Below are positions 7,509-15,676 of a DNA stretch of 64,000 bases, one piece after another. The stretch is from Streptomyces fuscichromogenes (GTDB lineage Bacteria > Actinomycetota > Actinomycetes > Streptomycetales > Streptomycetaceae): positions 146,615-210,614 of the forward strand of contig NZ_BMML01000023.1 of NCBI RefSeq assembly GCF_014645815.1, read 5' to 3'. A model generated the notes under the pieces. It did no database searches. It saw only the letters and a list, made by a program, of their open reading frames with translations, and had not been told where the DNA came from. The position numbers and the translations under genes were made by a program. Position 1 is the stretch's first letter; each line of letters begins with the position of its first letter.

Positions 7509-8936
7509 CTACCGCACGCGTACGGGTGCTGCCGCCGGCCGCTCCGTGACCGGGCCGGCGACGCGGCTCGCGCGGCGGACCGGGACGAGGAGGGCGGCCG
7601 CGGCGGCGGTCAGGCAGAACAGGGCGAGCAGGGCCCAGGCGTGGGTGTAGCCGGAGGCGTACGGCAGCCCGGAGGACTGGAGCCGCCCGGTGACCAGGAC
7701 GCTGGTGAGCGCGGCGCCGATGGAGCCGCCGATGGTGCGGATGTTGGCGTTCATGCCGGTCGCGGCGCCGGTCTGCTCGGGCGGCACACTGCCGACGATG
7801 AGGTTGGCCATCGAGGCGAAGGCCAGGCCGATACCGAGACCGAACAGGCCCGCGACCACGCCGATCTGCCACTGCTGGTCGTGCCAGAGGGTCAGGAAGC
7901 CGCAGGCGACGGCGCCCAGCGCGGCTCCCGCGGTGAGCTGCGCCTTCGCGCCGACGCGGGGTTCGAGGCGGCCGCCGATGACGCCCGACAGGAACATGGC
8001 GATGAGCATCGGCAGCATGAGCAGGCCGGACTCGGTGACGGTGGCGCCGAAGCCGTAGCCGGCCGAGGCGGGGGTCTGGACGAAGCCGGGCAGGAAGGAC
8101 CAGATCGCGTACATGCCGGCGCCGAAGAGAAGGGCGGCCGTGTTGGTGGTCCAGACGGCGGGCAGCCGCATCACGCGCAGGTCGATGAGCGGGCTGGCGG
8201 AGCGCGCCTCGGTGAGCAGCCAGACGGCGAACAGGACGACGGCCGTGGCGAACAGGCCCAGCACCTTGGCCGAACCCCAGCCCCACTGCCCGGCCTGGCT
8301 CAGCGGCAGCAGCAGCGCCACCAGCCAGGCGGAGAGCAGTCCGGCGCCGAGCCAGCTGACGCTGCCCGTGGCCCGCTTGGGCGACTCGGGGACGTACCGG
8401 GCGGCGATCAGGACGGTCAGCGCGACCACACCGACCGGGATCCAGAACAGCCAGCGGTAGTCGAGCGCCGAGACGATCGGTCCCGCGGCGACGATGCCGA
8501 CGCCGCCGCCGGCCGCGATCACCGCGGACAGGTTGCTGATGCTGCCGCTGACCTCGGCCGGGGTGAACTCGTCCCGGATGATGCCGAAGGAGAGCGGGAA
8601 CAGGGCGCCGCCGATGCCCTGGACGACCCGGGCGATGATCAGGACGCCGATGTTCGGCGCGAGCGCGGCGACGAGACAGCCGGCCAGGACGGCCAGCAGG
8701 ACGGCGACGAGGGTGCGCTTCTTGCCGATCAGGTCGCCGACCCGGCCGAGTATCGGGGTGAAGACCGAGGCTGACAGCAGATAGGCCGTCATCACCCAGG
8801 TCGCGGTGGACTGGGAGGTGTGCAGGGCGTGCTGGACGGTCGGCAGGGCCGGCGCGACCAGCGACTGGAGCATGGAGAACACGCCGGCACCGGTCGCGAG
8901 GACCGCGAAGGTGAGGCGGGTGGACTTCCGGGGCAT
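7509..8936 (-). CDS. MFS multidrug-type exporter
   Basis: This is a 475-residue polytopic membrane protein of the major facilitator superfamily, in the EmrB/QacA-like DHA2 group by length and appearance, with probably 14 helices. Motif A appears as GRVGDLIGKKR after TM2, and the proline/glycine-rich motif C region follows (GGGVGIVAAGPIVS). I chose the ATG at 8936 (MPRKSTRLTF) because GGAGAGG lies upstream and the longer frame has no conserved residues. A TetR gene is divergent, with two palindromes over the promoter between them. The likely role is proton-driven efflux of a toxic compound. Confidence 0.88.
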   Translation of the reverse strand: MPRKSTRLTFAVLATGAGVFSMLQSLVAPALPTVQHALHTSQSTATWVMTAYLLSASVFTPILGRVGDLIGKKRTLVAVLLAVLAGCLVAALAPNIGVLIIARVVQGIGGALFPLSFGIIRDEFTPAEVSGSISNLSAVIAAGGGVGIVAAGPIVSALDYRWLFWIPVGVVALTVLIAARYVPESPKRATGSVSWLGAGLLSAWLVALLLPLSQAGQWGWGSAKVLGLFATAVVLFAVWLLTEARSASPLIDLRVMRLPAVWTTNTAALLFGAGMYAIWSFLPGFVQTPASAGYGFGATVTESGLLMLPMLIAMFLSGVIGGRLEPRVGAKAQLTAGAALGAVACGFLTLWHDQQWQIGVVAGLFGLGIGLAFASMANLIVGSVPPEQTGAATGMNANIRTIGGSIGAALTSVLVTGRLQSSGLPYASGYTHAWALLALFCLTAAAAALLVPVRRASRVAGPVTERPAAAPVRVR

Positions 8937-9052
8937 GAAAGAGCCTCTCCGAAATCGGAACGGAGGGAAACGGTGCGAGAGATGTCTGCGAACGTGCGGG
9001 AAGGGCACACCGGGCCGCGTCCGGCCATGGCGGTACCGCTCCGCACTGCTAA

Positions 9053-9098
9053 AGTGGAGGTACCCCTCCACTCTACTGGAGGGAACCCTCCGCTTCAA
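9053..9098 (-). promoter_or_regulatory. Exporter promoter with two TetR palindromes
   Basis: On the minus strand TTGAAG (9093-9098), 17 nt and TAGAGT (9070-9075) form a promoter for the exporter. One perfect palindrome, AGTGGAGG-TACC-CCTCCACT (9053-9072), overlaps the -10. A second, GGAGGG-AA-CCCTCC (9078-9091), fills the spacer. The TetR encoded from 9149 is the expected ligand. Confidence 0.7.
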
Positions 9099-9148
9099 CC
9101 GAAGTCGAGGAGCCCCTCCGGTTCATCCTTGCCACACGGGAGGCAGCA

Positions 9149-9727
9149 GTGACGGACACCCCGTTCCCGGTCAGCGGGATCGTCGCGGCCCGCAGACCGC
9201 ACCGCAAGGACGCGGCCCGCAACTACGACGCGCTCATCACGGCCGCCCGCGAGGCGTTCGCCGAGCGCGGCGCGGACGTCTCCCTGGAGGACGTGGCCCG
9301 CCGTGCGGGGGTCGGCATCGGCACCCTGTACCGGAACTTCCCCACCCGCCGCGACCTCTTCGAGAGCGTCTACGCGGACGAGGTCAACGCGCTGTGCCGG
9401 ACCGCCCTGGACCTGGCCGCGCTGGAGCCGTGGGAGGCGCTGACCTCGTGGCTGGACCGTTTCACCGGCTACATGGTCACCAAGCGGGCGGTGCGCGAGG
9501 CGCTGAACGACGAGTCGGAGATCTTCCAGGCGTGCCGTGACTCGATGTACGCGGCCGGCGGCCCGCTGATGGAGCGGGCCCAGAAGGCGGGCGTGGTCCG
9601 CACCGACATGGAGATCGGCGACCTGCTCCGCATGGTCTCCGGCATCACGGCGACGGCCTTCGAGGACGACGCCCAGCGCAACCGCGTTCTCGGCATCGCC
9701 CTGGACGGGGTACGCACCGCCCGATAG
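9149..9727 (+). CDS. TetR-family repressor of the divergent exporter
   Basis: This 192-residue regulator has an HTH at about residues 15-65 (AREAFAERGADVSLEDVARRAGVGIGTLYRNFPTR) and a C-terminal ligand domain of the type found in AcrR/SACE-like repressors. GTG 9149 has GGGAGG about 7 nt upstream. It is divergent from the MFS exporter, and two palindromes between them overlap the exporter promoter, the classic arrangement for a drug-inducible efflux pair. The ligand is unknown. Confidence 0.88.
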   Translation: MTDTPFPVSGIVAARRPHRKDAARNYDALITAAREAFAERGADVSLEDVARRAGVGIGTLYRNFPTRRDLFESVYADEVNALCRTALDLAALEPWEALTSWLDRFTGYMVTKRAVREALNDESEIFQACRDSMYAAGGPLMERAQKAGVVRTDMEIGDLLRMVSGITATAFEDDAQRNRVLGIALDGVRTAR

Positions 9728-9751
9728 GACCGGGACCGCCGGCCTTCGACC

Positions 9752-9816
9752 GGAGTCCCGCGTCGGAGTCCCGCGTCAGAGTCCCGCGTCAGAGTCCCGC
9801 GTCAGAGTCCCGCGTC
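9752..9816. repeat. Five 13-bp tandem repeats
   Basis: The unit RGAGTCCCGCGTC is repeated five times without gaps; the first two begin GG and the last three AG. The last copy contains the stop codon (9815-9817) of the phosphatase gene on the minus strand, so the array forms the end of that gene and the gap to the TetR gene. Confidence 0.9.
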
Positions 9817-11065
9817 AGAGCCTTACGACGATGAGCGCGACGTCGTCCCGGCCGCCGCTGGCGACGCCCAGCCGGGCCAGCACGGTGTCGGCCAGTTCCT
9901 CGGTGCCCAGGTGGACGAACTCGCAGAGGATGTCGGCCAGTTGATCCAGGCCGACGTCGATGTCCTGGTCCCGTCGCTCGATCAGCCCGTCGGTGTACAG
10001 GACGAGGGTGTCACCGGGCTTGTACGGCAGGCTCACCTGCGGGCGGGGAACGTGCTGCGGACGGGCGCCCAGCGGCGGGTCGGTGGCCTGGTCCAGCAGT
10101 TCGCGGCTGCCGTCGGGGTGGACGAGTATCGGCGGCGGGTGGCCCGCGCTGCTGTAGGTGATCAGGCGGCTGCGCATGTCGATGACCGCTTTGACGGCGG
10201 TGGTGCCCAGCGCCCCCTCCACCGACCTGGCGTACAGGCCGAGCACCTCCAGGGCCTGGGCCGGCCGTTCCAGGGCCCGGATGGCGGCGGACAGGGCGCT
10301 GCGGAGCATGCCCATGACGGCCGCCGCCTCCAGGCCGTGGCCGATGACGTCGCCGACCGCTACAGCGAGCCGGTCGGGCGCGATGTCGACGACGTCGTAC
10401 CAGTCGCCGCAGACGTTGAGGGAGCCGGTGGCGGGCAGGTAGCGCACCGCGATGTCACGGTGGTGGGCCAGGTCGGGGGCGTGCAGCATGGCCTCCTGGA
10501 GGATGACGGCGACCTCGCGTTCGCGGGTGTGGGCCTGCCGCAGCTCCTCGTTCAGCCGTTGCAGCTCCCGGGCCCGGGCGTACAGCTCCGCCTCCAGCGC
10601 CTGCGTCTCCTTCGAGACCCCGGCCCGCCCGGCGCCGTCGGGGTGGGCGGCCCGGTACTCCTTGACGAACGCGGTGACGTCCTCCACCCGGTGGATGATG
10701 TAGGTCACCTGCCCCTCCGGGTCGACCACCGGGGTGTTCACCGGGGACCACCAGCGCTCCTCGAAGACCCCGGGCCGGCCCATGACGGGGATGTCGTACT
10801 TCTGGAGCGCCATGGTGTCGGACCGGCCGGTGACCAGGACCCGGTGCAGGGAGGCGCCGAGATTCTTGACCCCGTCGGCGTCGGGGTCGGCGGGGTTGTC
10901 CGGGAACGCGACGAAGATGTGCCGCCCGAGCAGGTCCTCCCGGGTGCGTCCGGTGGCCGCCAGATAGGCCCGGTTCACGTCGACGATGACCAGGTCCGGA
11001 CCGAGCACCAGATAGGGGCTCGGCGTCGCGGCGAACAGCGCCGCGTGATCAACCCGGGATGCCAC
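9815..11065 (-). CDS. PAS-PP2C (SpoIIE-type) serine phosphatase
   Basis: This 416-residue protein has an N-terminal PAS domain (about residues 5-125: LFAATPSPYLVLGPDLVIVDVN), a short coiled coil at about 140-175, and a SpoIIE/PP2C phosphatase domain with the metal-binding signatures GDWYDVV, VGDVIGHG and GGRDDVALI. Such proteins dephosphorylate anti-sigma-factor antagonists in stress sigma circuits. I chose GTG 11065 because GGAG sits 8 nt upstream; ATG 11098 has GAGG only 2 nt away. The PAS domain suggests a redox, light or small-molecule input. The partner antagonist is not in the window. Confidence 0.85.
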   Translation of the reverse strand: MASRVDHAALFAATPSPYLVLGPDLVIVDVNRAYLAATGRTREDLLGRHIFVAFPDNPADPDADGVKNLGASLHRVLVTGRSDTMALQKYDIPVMGRPGVFEERWWSPVNTPVVDPEGQVTYIIHRVEDVTAFVKEYRAAHPDGAGRAGVSKETQALEAELYARARELQRLNEELRQAHTREREVAVILQEAMLHAPDLAHHRDIAVRYLPATGSLNVCGDWYDVVDIAPDRLAVAVGDVIGHGLEAAAVMGMLRSALSAAIRALERPAQALEVLGLYARSVEGALGTTAVKAVIDMRSRLITYSSAGHPPPILVHPDGSRELLDQATDPPLGARPQHVPRPQVSLPYKPGDTLVLYTDGLIERRDQDIDVGLDQLADILCEFVHLGTEELADTVLARLGVASGGRDDVALIVVRL

Positions 11066-11286
11066 CGCTGACGCTCCTTCCCGCCTCAACGGCTTCATCC
11101 TCAATCTACGGTCCGTCCTGGGGCTCTGCCCGCCGTGTGCCATCACGGACCGCCCCGGTCGGCCCGCCGGGGCACGCACGCGTGACCCGGCGGGACCGCG
11201 CGGGCCGTGCCAGGCTGAGAATCCGGCCGACGGGCCCACGGGGTGCCGCCGAGGCCGGGCGCCGACACTGGGAACGGTGAGTACGG

Positions 11287-12423
11287 ATGAACACGAGACC
11301 CACGGACCGCCCGGGGCCGGAGCCGGGGCCGGGGCGTGGGCCGGGGCCGGAGCCAGGGCCGGAACCGAGGCGTGGGCCGGAACCAGGGCCAGGAGCGGAA
11401 CCGGAGCCAGGGCCGGAACCGAGGCCGGAGCCGGAGCCAGGGGCGGAACCGGAGCCAAGGGCGGAACCGGAGCCAGGGCCGGAGCCGGGGCCAGGGGCGG
11501 TCGGGGACGGGGTGGTTGTTTCCCGTCGGGAGTTCGACGCCCTCTTCGACGCGGTGCGTACCTGGGGCCGCTGGAGTCCGGCCGACCGCGGCGCCTGGAA
11601 CCGGGTGACCGAGGACCGGGTACGCCGGGCCACGGGGACCGTGCGGTCCGGCCGGGTGGTGCCGCTGGCGCTGCCCTGGAACACCGTGCCCGGCCCCGAC
11701 AACCCCAGGCCCGCCCTGCACCACATGACCGACCTCGGAGACGTGCAGAGCCCGGAGCCCGCCACCCACAAGGACTTCATCGCCGCCGACTACCACGGCA
11801 AGGCCGTCACCCACCTCGACGCCCTGTGCCATGTCTCCTACCGGGGGCGGCTCTACGACGGCCGCACCGCGAAGGACGTCGTCGGCGCGGCCGGGGCGCG
11901 TTTCGGAGCGGTGTCGGCGCTCGGCCCCCTCGTGACCCGGGGAGTGCTCCTCGACCTCCCCGCCGTGCTCGGGATCCGCTGGCTGGAGCCGGGGCGGGCG
12001 GTGCACGCGCAGGACCTCCTCGCCGCGGAACAGGCACTCGGCGTGCGGATCGGCGAGGGCGACGCGGTGCTCCTGCGCTCCGGGCAGACCCGTCGCCGTA
12101 CGGAACTCGGCGCCTGGGACCCGGACACGGCGTCCGCGGGCCTCCATGTGGACGCCGTACCGCTGCTCGCCGAGCGCGGCATCGCCCTGCTCGGCGGAGA
12201 CGGCGACAGTGACGTACGGCCCTCGCCGGTGGACGGTGTGCACTCGCCCGTCCATGCCCTGGTGGTGGCCGCGATGGGGGTGCCACTCCTGGACAACCTC
12301 GACCTGGAGGCCCTGTCGGCCGCGACGGACCGGGCGGGACGCCACGAGTTCCTGCTCGTCGTGGCACCGCTGAACATCCCGGGCGGGACGGGCTCGCCGG
12401 TCAACCCGGTCGCCGTGCTGTGA
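11287..12423 (+). CDS. Cyclase-family (kynurenine formamidase-like) protein with PGPEP-repeat N-terminus
   Basis: This 378-residue protein has two parts. Residues about 8-72 are a low-complexity stretch of Pro, Glu and Gly (PGPEP, PEPEP units). Residues about 80-378 match the putative cyclase family (PF04199-like), with the metal-site motif HLDALCH and the conserved HKDFIAADYHGKAVTH region and C-terminal VDGVHSPVHALVV. The fold is a metal-dependent hydrolase related to kynurenine formamidase; the substrate is unknown. The repeat is encoded by near-identical hexamers (11310-11505) and may vary in length. ATG 11287 keeps the repeat in the protein; a start after it, near GTG 11512, cannot be excluded. 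Confidence 0.75.
   Translation: MNTRPTDRPGPEPGPGRGPGPEPGPEPRRGPEPGPGAEPEPGPEPRPEPEPGAEPEPRAEPEPGPEPGPGAVGDGVVVSRREFDALFDAVRTWGRWSPADRGAWNRVTEDRVRRATGTVRSGRVVPLALPWNTVPGPDNPRPALHHMTDLGDVQSPEPATHKDFIAADYHGKAVTHLDALCHVSYRGRLYDGRTAKDVVGAAGARFGAVSALGPLVTRGVLLDLPAVLGIRWLEPGRAVHAQDLLAAEQALGVRIGEGDAVLLRSGQTRRRTELGAWDPDTASAGLHVDAVPLLAERGIALLGGDGDSDVRPSPVDGVHSPVHALVVAAMGVPLLDNLDLEALSAATDRAGRHEFLLVVAPLNIPGGTGSPVNPVAVL
11310..11505. repeat. GGAGCC/GGGGCC-type hexamer tract
   Basis: About 195 bp are built from CCGGAG, CCAGGG and CCGGGG hexamers encoding alternating Pro-Glu and Pro-Gly in the cyclase-family gene. The tract is open in several frames and is probably prone to slippage. Confidence 0.8.
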
Positions 12424-12439
12424 CGCGGGGCGAGAAATG

Positions 12440-12480
12440 CCCGTAACCTCCTATATATCGTATTGTTTCAGAAAACGGAC
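12440..12480 (+). promoter_or_regulatory. AT-rich probable promoter region
   Basis: A sharply AT-rich island (TATATATCGTATTG, then GTTTCAGAAAAC) sits between the cyclase stop and the phosphatase start at 12530. It is likely the promoter of the latter. I cannot assign -35 and -10 boxes with confidence. Confidence 0.35.
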
Positions 12481-12529
12481 TCTGCGGGCGCGAATGAGGC
12501 GAAGCGTGGTTCGGGGCGGCGGGAAAGCG

Positions 12530-15500
12530 ATGGAGATGGGGCGTGCGACGGACGGCAACGGACCCACCCGCTCGCGTGAGCGTTTCCTCCAGGGCGAGGC
12601 GGTCGAGGCCGGCGTACGCGTCCCCATCTCCAACTCGTGGCAGCGCTGCCGGGCCCTGGGACTCTCCCCCGACCAGCCCGGACTCCCCTTCCGGGACGAC
12701 TTCGAGCGTGACGCCCGGATCGTCCGCGCGGCCGGGCCGGTGCTCGACCGACTCCAGTCCTGGTTCGCCGGCAGCAGGATGAACATCTCCCTGGCGGACG
12801 GGGACGGCACCGTCCTGCTGCGCCGCTTCGGCGAGACGTCCCTGGCCAGGAGCCTCCCGGCGTTCCAGCGCGTCCCCGGGTTCGTGTTCGCCGAGCAGTA
12901 CGCCGGCACCAACGGCATCGGGCTGGCGCTGGCGGAACGGCAGCTCGTCCAGGTCTACGGCGCCGAGCACTTCGCCGAGCGCGCGCAGGGCAACGCCTGC
13001 CGGGCGCTGCCCGTCCGCGACCCGATCAGCGGCCGCATCGAGGGCGTCCTGTGCCTCGGCTACCCGCGCAGCGCCGAGGACCCGGCGCTGGCGGGCGTGA
13101 TACGCCGGGCGGCCCGCGCCATCGAGCGACGGCTGCTCGGACAGAGTTCCGAACGTGAGCGCGCCCTGCTGCGGACGTACCTGGACACCAGCGCCGAGAC
13201 CGCCGCCGAACCGCACCACAGCGTCGGGGTCGGCGAACTGACGCTCGGCATGCGCCCCTGCGACCGGGCGATCCTCATGGAGAAGGCCGTCGAGCTGATC
13301 TCCTGCGCACAGCGCGCCGCGGTCCGCGTCGCGCTGTCCGACGGCCGGCGGGTCACGCTGGTGAGCCGACCGATGACGACCGCCACCGGAGTGGAGGGCT
13401 TCGTCACCGAGGCCATCCTGCCCGGCCCCGCACCGTACGAGCCCCTTCTCGTCCCCTGGGCGGCCGAGGAGCCCGTGCGCCTCACCCTCGTCCCCACCGA
13501 CTTCACCCGCGACACGGCCACGTCCGGCGGCTCCGCCGCCTCCGCCGAACCCACCACGTCCGCCGCAGCCGCAGCCGCCGTGGCCTCCGCCGCCTCCGCC
13601 CTCGCGCCCGCCCCCGTCTCCCCCGTCTCCCCCGTCGTCCAGGCGATGTCCGTCGTTCCCGCCGTCCCGCCGTCCGCGGCGGTTCCCGTCCCCGCAGCGA
13701 CCGGTCTCGTCCCGCTCCGGGCAGAGGCGCGCGAAGCCGAAGCCGTAGGCGAACCCGGCAGCGAACCCGCAGGCAGGTCGGAGTCCGGGGCCGGGGCCAG
13801 GGCCGCGGCAGGCGGTCGGCGGGGCTCGGCGGCCCCGGCGAACCCCCCGGCGCGAGGGCTGGTGCTGGTGGGAGAGGCGCATGTGGGGCGGTACGCCCTC
13901 GCCGCGCGCCGCCGCCTGGAGCTGCTGACCGACGCCAGCACGCGCATCGGGACCACCCTGGACGTGCGCCGCACCGCCGAGGAGCTCGCCGAGACCGCGG
14001 TGCCCCGGCTGGCCGACTACGTCACGATCGACCTGCCCGAGGCCGTGCTGCGGGGCGAGGAGGCCACCGACCCCTTCTCCGACCTCTACCGCACAGTGGT
14101 CCACGGCATCCGCGACGACTGTCCCTTCGACCCGGTCGGCAAACGTACCGACTACGGCCCGGCCACTCCGCACCAGCGCTGCCTGACCAGCGGGCAGGCG
14201 GTGCTGGAACCGGACCTGCGGAGCGCCATGGGCTGGATCGGCCACGATCCGCTGCGCGCCGAGACGCTGTTGGCCCAGCTGAGTTCGCTCATCGCGGTCC
14301 CCCTCGTGGCCCGCGGCGTCATCCTCGGCGTGGCCGTGTTCTACCGCGGGCAGCACCACGCGCCCTTCGACGACGACGACCGCTCGCTCGTCCAGGAGCT
14401 CGCCGGCCGCGCCGCCCTGTCCATCGACAACGCCCGGCGCTACACCCGTGAGCGCACCATGGTCCTGGCGCTCCAGCGCAGCCTGCTCCCACAGGGGCTG
14501 CCGGACCAGGACGCCGTCGACGTGGCGCACCGCTACCTGCCGGCGGAGTCCGACGTCGGCGGGGACTGGTACGACGTCATCCCCCTCTCCGGCACCCGGG
14601 TCGGTCTCCTGGTCGGCGACGTCGTGGGCCACGGCATGCTCTCGGCCGCCACCATGGGACGGCTGCGCACCGCCGCCCGCAGCTTCGCCGAGCTCGACTT
14701 CTCCCCGGACGAGGTCCTCACCCACCTCGACAACCTGGTGGGCCGCCTCGACCGGGAGGATCCCATCGCGGGCGGGGCGGGCGTCTTCGGCGCGACCTGC
14801 CTGTACGCCGTCTACGACCCGACCACGCAGCAGTGCACCATGGCCCGCGCCGGACATCCTCCCCCCGCGCTCGTCCGCCCCGACGGCACCGTCTCCTTCC
14901 CCGACCTGCCCGCGGGACCCCCGCTGGGCCTGGGCGGCCTGCCCTTCGAAGCCGTCGACATCGACCTCCCCGAGAACAGCCGGCTGGTCCTCTACACCGA
15001 CGGGCTCATCGAGGGCCGGGACCGCGACGTCGACGTGGTCCTCGACCGGCTGCGGGGCGTCCTCGCCCACCCGGAGCGCACCCCCGAGGAGATCTGCGAG
15101 ACGGTCCTGGACACCGTGGCGCCGGTCCACCCCCATGACGACATCGCCCTGCTCGTCGCCCGCACCCACGCCCTGGCCCCCGAGCGGATCGCCAGCTGGG
15201 ACCTGCCCGCCGACCCCGCCCTGGTCAGCGAGGTCCGCGCCGCGGCGCTCCGCCAGCTGGCCGACTGGGGACTCGAGGAGGCCGGGTTCGCCGCGGAGCT
15301 GATGCTGAGCGAGCTGGTCACCAACGCCATCCGGCACGGCTCCGGTCCCGTGCGGGTACGACTGCTGCACGGCCGCACCCTGATCTGCGAGGTCTCCGAC
15401 CGCAGCAACACCGCCCCGCACCTGCGCCGGGCGGCCAGCACCGACGAGGGCGGCCGCGGACTGTTCCTGGTGGCCCAGCTGGCGCAGAGCTGGGGCACCC

Positions 15501-15556
15501 GCTACATCCGGCAGGGCAAGGTCATCTGGGCCGAGTGCGGGCTCGACGCCGCCTGA
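12530..15556 (+). CDS. GAF-GAF-PP2C phosphatase fused to anti-sigma-type ATPase
   Basis: This is a 1008-residue multidomain regulator. Residues about 10-310 resemble the sensory N-terminus of AcoR-type activators (ISNSWQRC, then a GAF-like region with EQYAGTNGIGLAL). Residues about 327-440 are an Ala/Pro/Val-rich linker. A GAF domain spans about 455-635, and a SpoIIE/PP2C phosphatase about 640-880 (VGGDWYDVI, VGDVVGHG, HPHDDIALL). The C-terminus is an RsbW-like HATPase (LSELVTNAIRHG, GGRGLFLV). Known relatives combine phosphatase and kinase activity on anti-sigma antagonists. I chose ATG 12530 because it follows GGGAAAG and starts the conserved part. It may sense a small molecule and signal to a sigma factor elsewhere. 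Confidence 0.85.
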   Translation: MEMGRATDGNGPTRSRERFLQGEAVEAGVRVPISNSWQRCRALGLSPDQPGLPFRDDFERDARIVRAAGPVLDRLQSWFAGSRMNISLADGDGTVLLRRFGETSLARSLPAFQRVPGFVFAEQYAGTNGIGLALAERQLVQVYGAEHFAERAQGNACRALPVRDPISGRIEGVLCLGYPRSAEDPALAGVIRRAARAIERRLLGQSSERERALLRTYLDTSAETAAEPHHSVGVGELTLGMRPCDRAILMEKAVELISCAQRAAVRVALSDGRRVTLVSRPMTTATGVEGFVTEAILPGPAPYEPLLVPWAAEEPVRLTLVPTDFTRDTATSGGSAASAEPTTSAAAAAAVASAASALAPAPVSPVSPVVQAMSVVPAVPPSAAVPVPAATGLVPLRAEAREAEAVGEPGSEPAGRSESGAGARAAAGGRRGSAAPANPPARGLVLVGEAHVGRYALAARRRLELLTDASTRIGTTLDVRRTAEELAETAVPRLADYVTIDLPEAVLRGEEATDPFSDLYRTVVHGIRDDCPFDPVGKRTDYGPATPHQRCLTSGQAVLEPDLRSAMGWIGHDPLRAETLLAQLSSLIAVPLVARGVILGVAVFYRGQHHAPFDDDDRSLVQELAGRAALSIDNARRYTRERTMVLALQRSLLPQGLPDQDAVDVAHRYLPAESDVGGDWYDVIPLSGTRVGLLVGDVVGHGMLSAATMGRLRTAARSFAELDFSPDEVLTHLDNLVGRLDREDPIAGGAGVFGATCLYAVYDPTTQQCTMARAGHPPPALVRPDGTVSFPDLPAGPPLGLGGLPFEAVDIDLPENSRLVLYTDGLIEGRDRDVDVVLDRLRGVLAHPERTPEEICETVLDTVAPVHPHDDIALLVARTHALAPERIASWDLPADPALVSEVRAAALRQLADWGLEEAGFAAELMLSELVTNAIRHGSGPVRVRLLHGRTLICEVSDRSNTAPHLRRAASTDEGGRGLFLVAQLAQSWGTRYIRQGKVIWAECGLDAA

Positions 15557-15602
15557 AGCCGTGAGCGCGGCTGACCCGTTGGTGTCATCGCGGGCGCCAA
15601 AT

Positions 15603-15635
15603 CCTGAATGTAATTATTTGTACCATTAGTATCGC
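15603..15635 (+). promoter_or_regulatory. AT-rich probable promoter of the ABC operon
   Basis: An AT-rich stretch ends in TAGTAT (15627-15632), a plausible -10, about 45 nt before the transporter gene. No clear -35 is seen, so an activator may be needed. Confidence 0.35.
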
Positions 15636-15676
15636 TGGTGAGAGTCGGGAAGAGAACGCCAGGCCGACCCCCGGAG

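Noticed and set aside
9752..9816. A phage attachment site at the 13-bp repeats
   Set aside because: No integrase or tRNA end is adjacent, and the repeats are tandem rather than flanking.
12401..15421. A minus-strand open frame of about 1000 codons opposite the GAF-PP2C gene
   Set aside because: It is an antisense shadow of a GC-rich gene, with no motif or ribosome site.
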